64,000 nucleotides of DNA from Streptomyces sp. RKND-216 (GTDB taxonomy: Bacteria; Actinomycetota; Actinomycetes; Streptomycetales; Streptomycetaceae). Both the position numbers and the translations under genes were made by a program. The DNA is taken from NCBI RefSeq assembly GCF_004795255.1, contig NZ_SSBQ01000002.1, positions 2,358,001 to 2,422,000 of the forward strand, written 5' to 3'. Below the pieces are notes generated by a model. It worked only from the letters and a program-made list of their open reading frames with translations, searched no databases and had not been told where the DNA came from. This document shows positions 1 to 7,400 of this stretch, in pieces; positions within the stretch are counted from its first letter, which is position 1, and each line of letters opens with the position of its first letter.

Positions 1-8
1 GAAACGCC

Positions 9-149
9 ATGGCCGGACGAGAGCCGACCTCCGCTGAGTTCCGCGACGCCGCCGACGAGATGGACGCCACCGGGCACCACTTCCTCGCCCGCGAACTGCG
101 CGCGGAAGCCGACGAACGCGAAGCCCGCGACACCGATAAGGAGAACTGA
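9..149 (+). CDS. Small charged AICE-associated protein, possibly 5'-truncated
   Basis: The first ATG in the window opens a 46-residue reading frame ending in TGA two bases before the next gene's GTG. The product is very rich in Glu, Arg, Asp and Ala (start MAGREPTSAEFRDAADEMDA) and looks like a short amphipathic helix. The frame is also open to the window edge, so the true start may lie further left. I do not recognise a family. Its place in the run of spread-type genes suggests an accessory role in the element. Confidence 0.45.
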   Translation: MAGREPTSAEFRDAADEMDATGHHFLARELRAEADEREARDTDKEN

Positions 150-151
150 TC

Positions 152-346
152 GTGCCTGCCCGTGACTTCTTCCACTCCGTCGAGCGCATCGGCCCGGTGC
201 AGATCGGCACCCACCGCGACCGCCGCACCGGACAGACCCGCCACGCCGCCGTCTGCGGCGCCGAGCGCTGCGGCTGGTCCGCCGACTACGGCACACGCTC
301 CGCCGCACAGCTCGCCGCCCGCACCCACCGCTGCCGCATCCGCTGA
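152..346 (+). CDS. Small AICE mobile-element transfer-type protein (SpdA-like)
   Basis: GTG start two bases after the preceding stop, with a GGAG ribosome-binding sequence inside the end of that gene. The 64-residue product is basic and carries two Cys (AVCGAERCGW) and a C-terminal His/Cys (THRCRIR), which could bind a metal. Short proteins of this kind are commonly annotated as mobile element transfer proteins in Streptomyces integrative elements. The role (intramycelial spread or regulation) is inferred from position and family resemblance only. Confidence 0.6.
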   Translation: MPARDFFHSVERIGPVQIGTHRDRRTGQTRHAAVCGAERCGWSADYGTRSAAQLAARTHRCRIR

Positions 347-363
347 GAAGGGGAGACCGACCC

Positions 364-558
364 ATGTCCGTAGAGATCCCGCTCGTCGCCCTCCTGGCCG
401 TCTTCGGCTACTTCGGCATCAAGCTCTTCCGCCCGCCGACCTGGCTCGTCGTGACCCTCCTTCTCGGCGGCTTCCTCCTGGCCGACACATTCATCGCCCC
501 CGTCATCGAGGGCGGCGCCGAGACCGGCACACAGATCGTCAACAACACCAACGACTGA
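364..558 (+). CDS. Small two-helix membrane protein of the AICE (Spd-type)
   Basis: A 64-residue protein begins at ATG 364 behind a GGGGAG ribosome-binding site. It has two hydrophobic helices, about residues 4-20 and 25-45, separated by a short KLFRPPT turn, then a polar tail. Small integral membrane proteins are typical of the spread (spd) operon of pSAM2-like elements, where they help plasmid movement along the mycelium. The family assignment is by size, topology and location, so the exact spd homologue is not claimed. Confidence 0.6.
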   Translation: MSVEIPLVALLAVFGYFGIKLFRPPTWLVVTLLLGGFLLADTFIAPVIEGGAETGTQIVNNTND

Positions 559-573
559 ACGAAGGGACCTGCC

Positions 574-906
574 ATGTTCCGACCCAAGTACCCCACCACC
601 CCGGCCCCGACCGGCAACGCCACCCGCGTCGTCGCCCCGACCACCGTCCGACCCGGCGCCCCCATCGAGCCGACCGGCTGCGACTCCCCGGCTCCGACCA
701 ATCCGCCGGCCAACCCGGCCCCCGCTGCTCCGGCCCGGATCACCCCGGGCACGGCCGCCGCACTCGTGGCCGGTGGAACCGCGGCCGTCCTCGTCGTCGG
801 CACGGTCCTGGTCTCCATGCTGCTGGCCGTCGCCATCACCGCCGCCTCGCTCGCGGTCACCGCGCTGGTCATCCGCTCCCTGCTTCACGGCCAGCACCAG
901 CGCTGA
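574..906 (+). CDS. Proline-rich AICE membrane protein (SpdC/SpdD-like)
   Basis: ATG 574 follows a GAAGGGA ribosome-binding site and gives 110 residues. Residues 1-55 are rich in Pro, Thr and Ala. They are followed by one long hydrophobic stretch of about 40 residues (AAALVAGGTAAVLVVGTVLV and onward), probably one or two membrane helices, and a short basic end. A Pro-rich head on a membrane anchor is typical of SpdC/SpdD proteins of Streptomyces plasmids and integrative elements. Inferred role: spread of the element between hyphal compartments. Confidence 0.55.
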   Translation: MFRPKYPTTPAPTGNATRVVAPTTVRPGAPIEPTGCDSPAPTNPPANPAPAAPARITPGTAAALVAGGTAAVLVVGTVLVSMLLAVAITAASLAVTALVIRSLLHGQHQR

Positions 907-994
907 CCGGCCCTCCGGGGCGGCACCGATACCGCCAAGCATCCGCCGCCCCGGCAGGACTCCAGCCCCCAACCAACCAGAAGGGACACCCATC

Positions 995-1180
995 ATGGCC
1001 CACACCATCCCCGCCCGCCGGATGCGGCACTGCCGCGACTGCGACGGCTTCCCCGTCGTCGCCATCGACACCGGTCAGCTCCACCCGGACGGCACCCGCC
1101 GCACCCTCCGCGTGGTCTGCAAGACCTGCCACGGCACCGGCCTCACCCCGCTCCGCGTCGCCGCTGAGGTGCGCGCATGA
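995..1180 (+). CDS. Small zinc-finger-like protein preceding repSA
   Basis: ATG 995 lies just after an AAGGGA ribosome-binding site and encodes 61 residues. Two cysteine pairs, CRDC near residue 13 and CKTCHGTG near residue 43, resemble a DnaJ-type zinc knuckle. The stop overlaps the repSA start (ATGA), implying translational coupling. A longer open frame starts upstream at 773, but the ribosome-binding site and spacing favour 995. Function unknown; a DNA-binding or regulatory accessory to replication is possible. Confidence 0.6.
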   Translation: MAHTIPARRMRHCRDCDGFPVVAIDTGQLHPDGTRRTLRVVCKTCHGTGLTPLRVAAEVRA

Positions 1181-2571
1181 CCAAGACCGCCACCGAGGCG
1201 GCAGCCCTGGATTCGGTCGCCCTCGCCGACGCGCTGAGGGTGGCCGGGTCCCCCGGCTTCGACCGCTGGCAAGACCAGATCCGCCGCACAGGCGGCTGCG
1301 CCAACCCCGTCCACCTCACCGGCTGGACCCTCACCAAGGACCGGACGACCGGGGAGACGCTGCACCGGTACTCGACCGAGGACGAGCCCGGCGGGCGTCT
1401 CCGCGTCGCTTGCGGCAACCGTCGCGCTTCGCGCTGCCCGTCCTGCGCCCACACCTACGCCGGAGACACCTGGCACCTGATCCGTGCCGGACTCGCCGGA
1501 GACGACCGCCGCGACATCCCCGCCGCTGTGCGGGACCACCCGCGCGTCTTCGCCACCCTGACCGCACCGAGCTTCGGCCCGGTGCACAACCGGCCCGACT
1601 CCGGCCGCTGTCGCTGCGGCACCCGCCACGCATCAAACGCTGAGGAGCTGGGCACGCCGCTCGACCGCGAGTCGTACGACTACGCCGGGGCCGTGCTCTT
1701 CAACAACCACGCCGGACAGCTCTGGCAGCGCTTCACCACCCGGCTCCGCCGCGAGATCGCCCGCCGCGCCGGGATCACGCAGCGGGAACTGTCCAACACG
1801 GCGCGGGTGTCCTTCGGCAAGGTCGCAGAGTTCCAGAAGCGCGGCGCGATCCACTTCCACGCCGTGATCCGCCTCGACGGACCCGACGGCCCGGAAGACC
1901 CGCCGCCGTCCTGGGCCACGGTCGCGCTGCTGACCGACGCCATCCGCGCCGCCGTGCGGCACGGCTACACCTCGGTCACCGTCCCGTCTGCCAACGGTCA
2001 GCCCGCCCGCAACCTGCGCTGGGGGACCCAGCTCGACGTACGGCCCGTCAAGGCGTTCGGGGACGGCTCGGAACTGACCGAGCAGGCGGTCGCCTCCTAC
2101 GTCGCCAAGTACGCCACCAAAGCCGCCGAGACCACCGGCACCCTCGACCGCCGCATCGGCGAACTCGCCGAAATCGAACACCACCAGGTGCCCGAGCACA
2201 CCCGCCGCCTCATCCAGGCCTGCAAAGACCTCGACCCCGTGTACCCGGACCGGCGGCTGTGGGCCTGGGCGCACATGCTCGGCTTCCGCGGCCACTTCTC
2301 CACCAAATCCCGCCGCTACTCCACCACCCTCGGCGCACTCCGCCAGACACGCGCCGACTACCGCGCCGCCGAGCAAGCCGCCGCCCTCGGCATCGAGGAC
2401 CAGGAGCCGGGCACCGTCCTCGTCCTCGCCGACTGGCAATACGCCGGACACGGCCACACCCCCGGCGAATCCGTACTCGCCGCCGGCATCGCCAACGACA
2501 TCCGAACCCACCGCGAGACAGCCCGCGAAGCCCTGCAAGACCTCCGCGCACAGGAAGGAGACCACCAGTGA
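1177..2571 (+). CDS. repSA: RepSA-like rolling-circle replication initiator
   Basis: A 464-residue replication protein of the kind encoded by pSAM2-type elements, which replicate by rolling circle after excision. The HUH metal-binding motif appears as HFH at residues 226-228, and the probable catalytic tyrosine motif as YVAKYATK from residue 308. Cys pairs near the N-terminus (CPSC at 87-90, CRC at 145-147) suggest a zinc site. It overlaps the small zinc-finger gene upstream and the excisionase gene downstream (GTGA), so it is expected to be co-expressed with excision functions. Length and motif order fit the family. Confidence 0.85.
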   Translation: MTKTATEAAALDSVALADALRVAGSPGFDRWQDQIRRTGGCANPVHLTGWTLTKDRTTGETLHRYSTEDEPGGRLRVACGNRRASRCPSCAHTYAGDTWHLIRAGLAGDDRRDIPAAVRDHPRVFATLTAPSFGPVHNRPDSGRCRCGTRHASNAEELGTPLDRESYDYAGAVLFNNHAGQLWQRFTTRLRREIARRAGITQRELSNTARVSFGKVAEFQKRGAIHFHAVIRLDGPDGPEDPPPSWATVALLTDAIRAAVRHGYTSVTVPSANGQPARNLRWGTQLDVRPVKAFGDGSELTEQAVASYVAKYATKAAETTGTLDRRIGELAEIEHHQVPEHTRRLIQACKDLDPVYPDRRLWAWAHMLGFRGHFSTKSRRYSTTLGALRQTRADYRAAEQAAALGIEDQEPGTVLVLADWQYAGHGHTPGESVLAAGIANDIRTHRETAREALQDLRAQEGDHQ

Positions 2572-2756
2572 CCACCGCAACTGAGGAACTACTGACCGTG
2601 CCCGAGGTCATGCGACGGCTCAAGCTCGGCCGCTCCACCGTCTACGACCTCATCCGCTCCCGCCGCCTGGTCTCCATCACCATCGGCCGCTCCCGCCGCA
2701 TCCCGGACTCAGCCGTCCGCGACTTCATCGCACACGAACGGGAGGAAGCCGCCTGA
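2568..2756 (+). CDS. xis: Excisionase (Xis), MerR-like helix-turn-helix protein
   Basis: A GTG start overlaps the repSA stop (GTGA), behind a GGAAGGAG ribosome-binding site. The 62-residue product is nearly all helix-turn-helix: LTVPEVMRRLKLGRSTVYDL followed by a wing ending SRRIPDSAVRDFI, the usual Xis/excisionase-family pattern. The gene abuts int (TGATG), as expected for a protein that directs the integrase towards excision by bending DNA at the att sites. Confidence 0.85.
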   Translation: MTTATEELLTVPEVMRRLKLGRSTVYDLIRSRRLVSITIGRSRRIPDSAVRDFIAHEREEAA

Positions 2757-4018
2757 TGCCCACCCCGAGGAAGAACCGTGCGAACGGTGAGGGCACCGTC
2801 TATCAGCGCAAGGACGGGCGCTGGGAAGCTGCCGGGTACGTCCTCACCGCCGACGGCACCCGCAAACGAGTCCGCGTCTACGGCAACACCCGCAAGAAGG
2901 CGACCGACAAGCTCACGGAGAAGCTCGCCGACAGCAACCGCGGGCTTCCCCACGCCTCCGCCGACAGCACCGTGGGCACATACCTCGCGTACTGGCTCGA
3001 CAACGTCGCCATCCACCGACTCCGCGAGACCACCCACACCCGCTACGCCGCATGCATCCGGCTCCACCTCGCACCTGGGCTCGGCACGAAGAAGCTCGCC
3101 CGGCTCACCGCACGGGACGTGCGTACCTTCCTCGACCGGCTCCGCTCCACATGCCAATGCTGCAGTCACGGGCTGGACGCTGAACGGAAGCACTGCTGCG
3201 CCATCGGACAATGCTGCCGCAAGACGCTCTCGCCACTGACCGTGACCTACGTGCACTCCGTCCTCAAGGCCGCACTGGAGCACGCCGTCCGCGAAGACGA
3301 ACTGCCCCGCAACGTGGCCCGGAACGTCAAGACCACCGCACCCCGGCCGACACGCTTCCGGCCCCTCACCACGACCGAGGCCCGCCAGTTCCTCACCGCA
3401 GCCCGCAACGACCGGCTGCATGCGCTGTACGAACTCGCCCTGCGCACCGGCCTCCGCAAAGGCGAACTTCTCGGACTGCGCTGGGAAGACCTCGACCTCG
3501 ACAGCGGCACTGCCACCATCCGGCGGTCACTCCAGCGCACCCGCACAGGCGGCCTCACACCCCTGCCCACCAAGACCCGGGCGTCCGAACGCCGCATCGC
3601 GCTCCCCTCCGGCTGCATCCACTCACTCAAGGAGCACAAGGACCGACAGCACCGAGAGCGCGAGACGGCGGGGCCACACTGGGAAGAGAACGGCCTCGTC
3701 TTCGCAACACCGACCGGTCGTCCCCTCGACCCCGCCAACCTCACCCGACGCTTCCAGAGCTTCCTCGACCGAGCCGAGCTACGGCGAATCCGCTTCCACG
3801 ACCTCCGCCACTCCACCGCGACCCTGCTCCTGGAACAAGGCGTCGACCTCGTCGTCATCAAGGAACTCCTCGGCCACGCCCACATCGGCGTCACCGCCGG
3901 CGTCTACGCCCACGTACGACTCCGCCTCCAACGAGACGCCATCGACACCATCGGCAAGGCCCTCAGCCCGAACGACGACGACCCCGACGACCCTCCCACC
4001 GCAGCCGTCGTCAGCTGA
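2756..4018 (+). CDS. int: Tyrosine-family site-specific integrase
   Basis: A 420-residue integrase with an N-terminal arm-binding region, a SAM-like core-binding domain (about 70-190) and a catalytic domain. The catalytic set is visible: Arg234 (TGLRKGE), probable Lys273, His348 and Arg351 (FHDLRH), His374 (LLGH) and Tyr384 (GVYAHV). A Cys-rich insertion at 133-154 (CQCC, CC, CC) sits inside the core-binding domain and may bind zinc; comparable insertions occur in other actinomycete integrases. It overlaps xis by one base and is followed by direct repeats and a terminator. Confidence 0.92.
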   Translation: MPTPRKNRANGEGTVYQRKDGRWEAAGYVLTADGTRKRVRVYGNTRKKATDKLTEKLADSNRGLPHASADSTVGTYLAYWLDNVAIHRLRETTHTRYAACIRLHLAPGLGTKKLARLTARDVRTFLDRLRSTCQCCSHGLDAERKHCCAIGQCCRKTLSPLTVTYVHSVLKAALEHAVREDELPRNVARNVKTTAPRPTRFRPLTTTEARQFLTAARNDRLHALYELALRTGLRKGELLGLRWEDLDLDSGTATIRRSLQRTRTGGLTPLPTKTRASERRIALPSGCIHSLKEHKDRQHRERETAGPHWEENGLVFATPTGRPLDPANLTRRFQSFLDRAELRRIRFHDLRHSTATLLLEQGVDLVVIKELLGHAHIGVTAGVYAHVRLRLQRDAIDTIGKALSPNDDDPDDPPTAAVVS

Positions 4019-4041
4019 CGTTGCCGTCAGCGTTGCCGTCA
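4019..4041 (+). repeat. Two 11-bp direct repeats after int
   Basis: CGTTGCCGTCA occurs at 4019-4029 and again at 4031-4041, directly after the integrase stop codon region. Short direct repeats next to int can be arm-type integrase binding sites in this element family. That role is inferred and not shown by the sequence. Confidence 0.5.
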
Positions 4042-4050
4042 AACGCCCAG

Positions 4051-4089
4051 TAGCCCCGCCAGGACTCGCCTGACGGGGCTACAATTTTT
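4051..4089 (+). terminator. Rho-independent terminator after int
   Basis: A 13-bp stem (4051-4063 with 4069-4081, one G-T pair) and a 5-nt loop ACTCG are followed by five T residues at 4085-4089. It ends the AICE operon and separates it from the convergent toxin-immunity genes. Confidence 0.85.
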
Positions 4090-4154
4090 GCTACCGAAAT
4101 CGAGCGGGAGGGTTGCGCGACCGCGTGAAGAGGTTACGCCTCACCACCCAATTA

Positions 4155-4415
4155 TCAGTCATCGCCGAGAAGGCCAATAGCTTGCGGAAACTCCAGAATT
4201 GCCGCCCTGCGCTCCGGATTCTCTTCCAGTTCAGCGCACTCCAGAATCAGGGAAGTAGCTTCCCTACGCCCCTCTTCCGAGAGATCACGAAACAGGGCGG
4301 CAGCAGGTTCAAGAATGTCCGTTGCAACATCCGGGTCAATATCTTCATCGTCCGTCAAGTCGATCGAGACGACGACGCTTACGAATGCGCGAACTAGGAC
4401 TTTATTGACATCCAT
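4155..4415 (-). CDS. Putative immunity protein for the RHS toxin
   Basis: An 86-residue, strongly acidic protein (for example LTDDEDIDPDVATDILEPAA) whose ATG overlaps the TGA of the giant RHS gene by one base. Immunity genes of polymorphic toxins sit exactly there and are usually small and acidic. I do not recognise the immunity family. Base composition is clearly more AT-rich than neighbouring genes, like the toxin tip, suggesting the two moved as a cassette. Predicted role: cytoplasmic binding and neutralisation of the C-terminal toxin domain. Confidence 0.65.
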   Translation of the reverse strand: MDVNKVLVRAFVSVVVSIDLTDDEDIDPDVATDILEPAAALFRDLSEEGRREATSLILECAELEENPERRAAILEFPQAIGLLGDD

Positions 4416-7400
4416 CAGGGTGCGACTCTCACTCGAATGTTGGTGATCAGAAGGCCGCCGAGGACTTTTCGAGCCCGCGCGGCCTCAGCCGCAGTGGGAA
4501 CTTCCCACCGACCGCTGTAACCGTTCTGCTCAAGCGCTAGAGATTGATTCATAGCCTGCCGGTATGTCTTATTGAAAGTCGTGACGCTCACCTTTCGGTC
4601 GATCATCACTCCATTGGCCGCATCGAACCCATCGAACTTGATTTGCGACAAGCTCTTCCCGCCAGCCTTGTAGTACTGCAGCGCCGGAGCCACACCAGCT
4701 CTGGAACCCGCCGCTCCCGCATCATAAGCCCGCGCCGTGGAACTCATATTGGCGTTCTCGTTAGCCCAATGAACGTCGCCGTCGCAGTTGTGAACGAGGA
4801 CCGGCGTGGCCCCCGCCAGCACATAGTACGTGTGGGTGTCGGTGACGGTGAGGTTGTGGACGGTGGTGGGTTGGGTGTAGCGGGCGACGGCGGTGATCTG
4901 GACGTGGGTGCCGACGCTGGTGCGGAGCCACTGGCCGGCCTTCAGGTCGGTGGCGTCGATCCAGGCGTCGAGTTCCGGAACCCAGAACGGGTGGCCGTCG
5001 GTGGCCGTGACCGAGGCGGTCTCGTCACCCTTGTCGCCGTCCACGTCAACGGTGACACGGACCAGGCGCTTCAGCCCCTTGCCGAGGATCTCGGCGGTGA
5101 CCGTCTCCACCGTGGTCTCGCCCGTCTCCGGGTCGGTGGCACGGACCTCGTCCCCGATCCGGACCTCGCTGATCGGTTTCGTCGACCCGTCCGCCATCAG
5201 CACTCTGGTGTCCGGAGTGAAGCTGTTGCTCACCGGACACGCCGCCGGCATGGCGTCGTCGCCCTGCTTCTTGGCCACCTTCGCCGCGATCTTCGACCAT
5301 TTCGCCGCAGCCTTGGACTGCTTCCAGTAGGTCTTGAAGCCGGAGACGAGCTTGCCGACCAGCCCGGCGATTCTCTTCCCGAGCGCGACAGCCTTCTTCC
5401 ACTTCCACGGCAAGCCGTACTTGGCCGCGAGTTTCCCGACCACGCCTCCGGCGAAGCTCGTCGCGATGTTCACCGCCGTCTCACCGCACGACCCCAGACT
5501 GCCGGTCGTGAAGCAGTCCAACGCCGCCGTGATTCCCAGCTCGTCCGCGACGACCGCGGCCAGTTCCTTCGCCGCCGCGATCGCCTGCTGCTTCGCAGCG
5601 TTCGCCTCCGCCGACGCCGCTGCGGCCTGGTTCGCGGCAACCGTGTTCCGCTGCGCCATCCAGCGGTACCGCTCCACGCCGATGTGGTTGTGGATGTAGT
5701 TGTGCAGCACCTGTTGGTTGCCGAAGCCCAGACCGGTCACCGAATCGTGCAGCATCAGGCCGGACGGATCGCTGGAGGTGACCGGGCTGTTGTTGGCGTA
5801 GGCGTAGCCGTTGATCTGCTGCGGGTCGGTGAAATCGATCACCGGGTCGGCGGAGACGAAGCGGCCGTTCTCCGGTTCGTACTCCCGTGCCCCCACGTGC
5901 GTCAGACCGGTGGAGGAGTCCATCGGCTTGCCGAGGAACCCCTTGTCGTCGACCCAGTCCTTCTCCGGAGTGCCCCGCTGCATGCCGAACGGGTCCATCC
6001 GGCGGCGCGTGACCTCACCGCTCTGCGGGTCGACGGCGACCTGAGCCGTGCCGTGGCGGTCACCCGCCAGGAAGGTGACACCTTCGGAGGTGCGGAGCGC
6101 AACGGTCTGCCCCGCGAATGAGTAGTACCGCGTGCCCTCGATCTCTCCCGTGCTCTTGTCCAGGCGCAGCTCCATACCGGGCAGGTAGAGGGTCGTGGCG
6201 TCCGGCTCGTCGCGCAGCAGGCGGCTGCCGCCCGCGTCGTAACCGAACGTCGACTTCTGTCCCGCCGCGTCGGTGGAGGCGGCGAGCCTGCCCTCCGCGT
6301 TCCACTCCAGCGTCTGCGTGTTTCCCGACAGAACGCGCTGCTCGGTGTTGCCTGCGGCGTCGTAGGTGAAGGTGTCCTGGGACGTCACCGCGGGGTCGCC
6401 GCCGTGCGCGGGCGTCTGCTGGACCACCTTGGTGAGCTGGTGCGGGCCGGCGTCGCCTTCCCCGTAGGTGTAGGTACGGGTGACGTCCGGCGCCGAACCC
6501 ACTCCGTGCCGGACCTGCTCGGAACGGTTGCCCGAGGCGTCGTAGGCGAACGACTGCCAGTACGGTGCCGGTCCGCCGATGGCCGAGGACGACGGGCCGG
6601 CGGAGCACGCGGCGTCAGGGGCACCCGTGCCCAGGGCGCCGTCCGAAGGCTTCGAGCTCGTCCATGCCTCGGTGAGGCGGCTCTGCCAGTCGTGCGTGAA
6701 GCACTGGACGTCCGCGGAACCGCCGTTCGGGGTGTCGGTGATCGACTGGACGTTGCCGGACTGGTCGTAGGAGTAGTGGGCGTCGTACGGAACGTCGGTT
6801 CCGGAGACGTAGACCTGCGAGCCCGTCAGACGGTCGGTGCCCCGTTCGTACGTGTAGGACAGGGTCGTGCGCTTGGAGTCTCCGCCTCGGGTGAGCTCCA
6901 GGCTCTGGAGCAGACTGGTGGGCGAGTAGCGCGCGGCGCCGACGTAGGAGCCCGTGCTGGTGGTGCGCAGCACCGTGGGACGCTGCAGTTCGTCGTACTC
7001 GTACAGCAGGGACTCCGACGGAAGCCCCGCTGCCTTGGGGAGGGTCGTCCCTGCGATCGTGCCGTCTTTGTTGTAGAGAGTCGTGAACTCGTAGGCACCC
7101 TGGAGCGCGTGGGGTGCTGCGGGGCCTACCGAGTACCTTTTTTCCACCGGCCGGTAGAAGTCGTCGACTCTCGTGGTGAGAGTGCTGGTGAGGACCTCGC
7201 CGTCCTGGTAACGGTAGGCGCCGAACAGCGTGTTCTTCTTCAGCCCGTCGTACAGGTTGAGCGTGAGCCGTTCACCTGTGCCGGGCTCACCCTCCCACGT
7301 GCCGAGTGTTCGTCCGATCTCGTCGTACTCCGTGGAGACCTTCACACCGCGGGCGTCGGTCGTGGCGACCGCACGGTCCATGGAGTCGTACGCGTAGGTC

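Larger units (their letters stand above)
1..4089 (+). mobile_element. Right part of a pSAM2/SLP1-type integrative and conjugative element (AICE)
   Basis: Eight tightly packed same-strand genes run into a RepSA-like initiator, an excisionase and a tyrosine integrase, the order known from the pSAM2 family. The last genes overlap (ATGA, GTGA and TGATG junctions), which indicates one transcript. The tra (FtsK/SpoIIIE-type) gene and its KorSA-type repressor are not in the window and are presumed to lie to the left. The right boundary is placed at the terminator after int. Such elements normally insert in the 3' end of a tRNA gene, but none is visible beside int, so the exact att site is not assigned. 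Confidence 0.8.

Noticed and set aside
162..1643. 493-codon plus-strand frame across the small AICE genes
   Set aside because: The product is almost only Arg, Pro, Ala and Thr. The four small genes and RepSA in the other frames have ribosome-binding sites, overlaps and recognisable features.
2020..2171. Suspicion (residue coordinates of the RHS protein) that the Hint nucleophile Cys had been lost, because Ser-Asn-Ser precedes FTPDT
   Set aside because: A Cys stands three residues before NSF (CPVSNSF). As far as I recall, other actinomycete Hint toxins have it at that spacing, so there is no evidence for loss.
4113..4397. 94-codon plus-strand frame opposite the immunity gene
   Set aside because: It has no ribosome-binding site and no adjacent partner. 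The minus-strand frame overlaps the toxin stop exactly as expected for an immunity gene.
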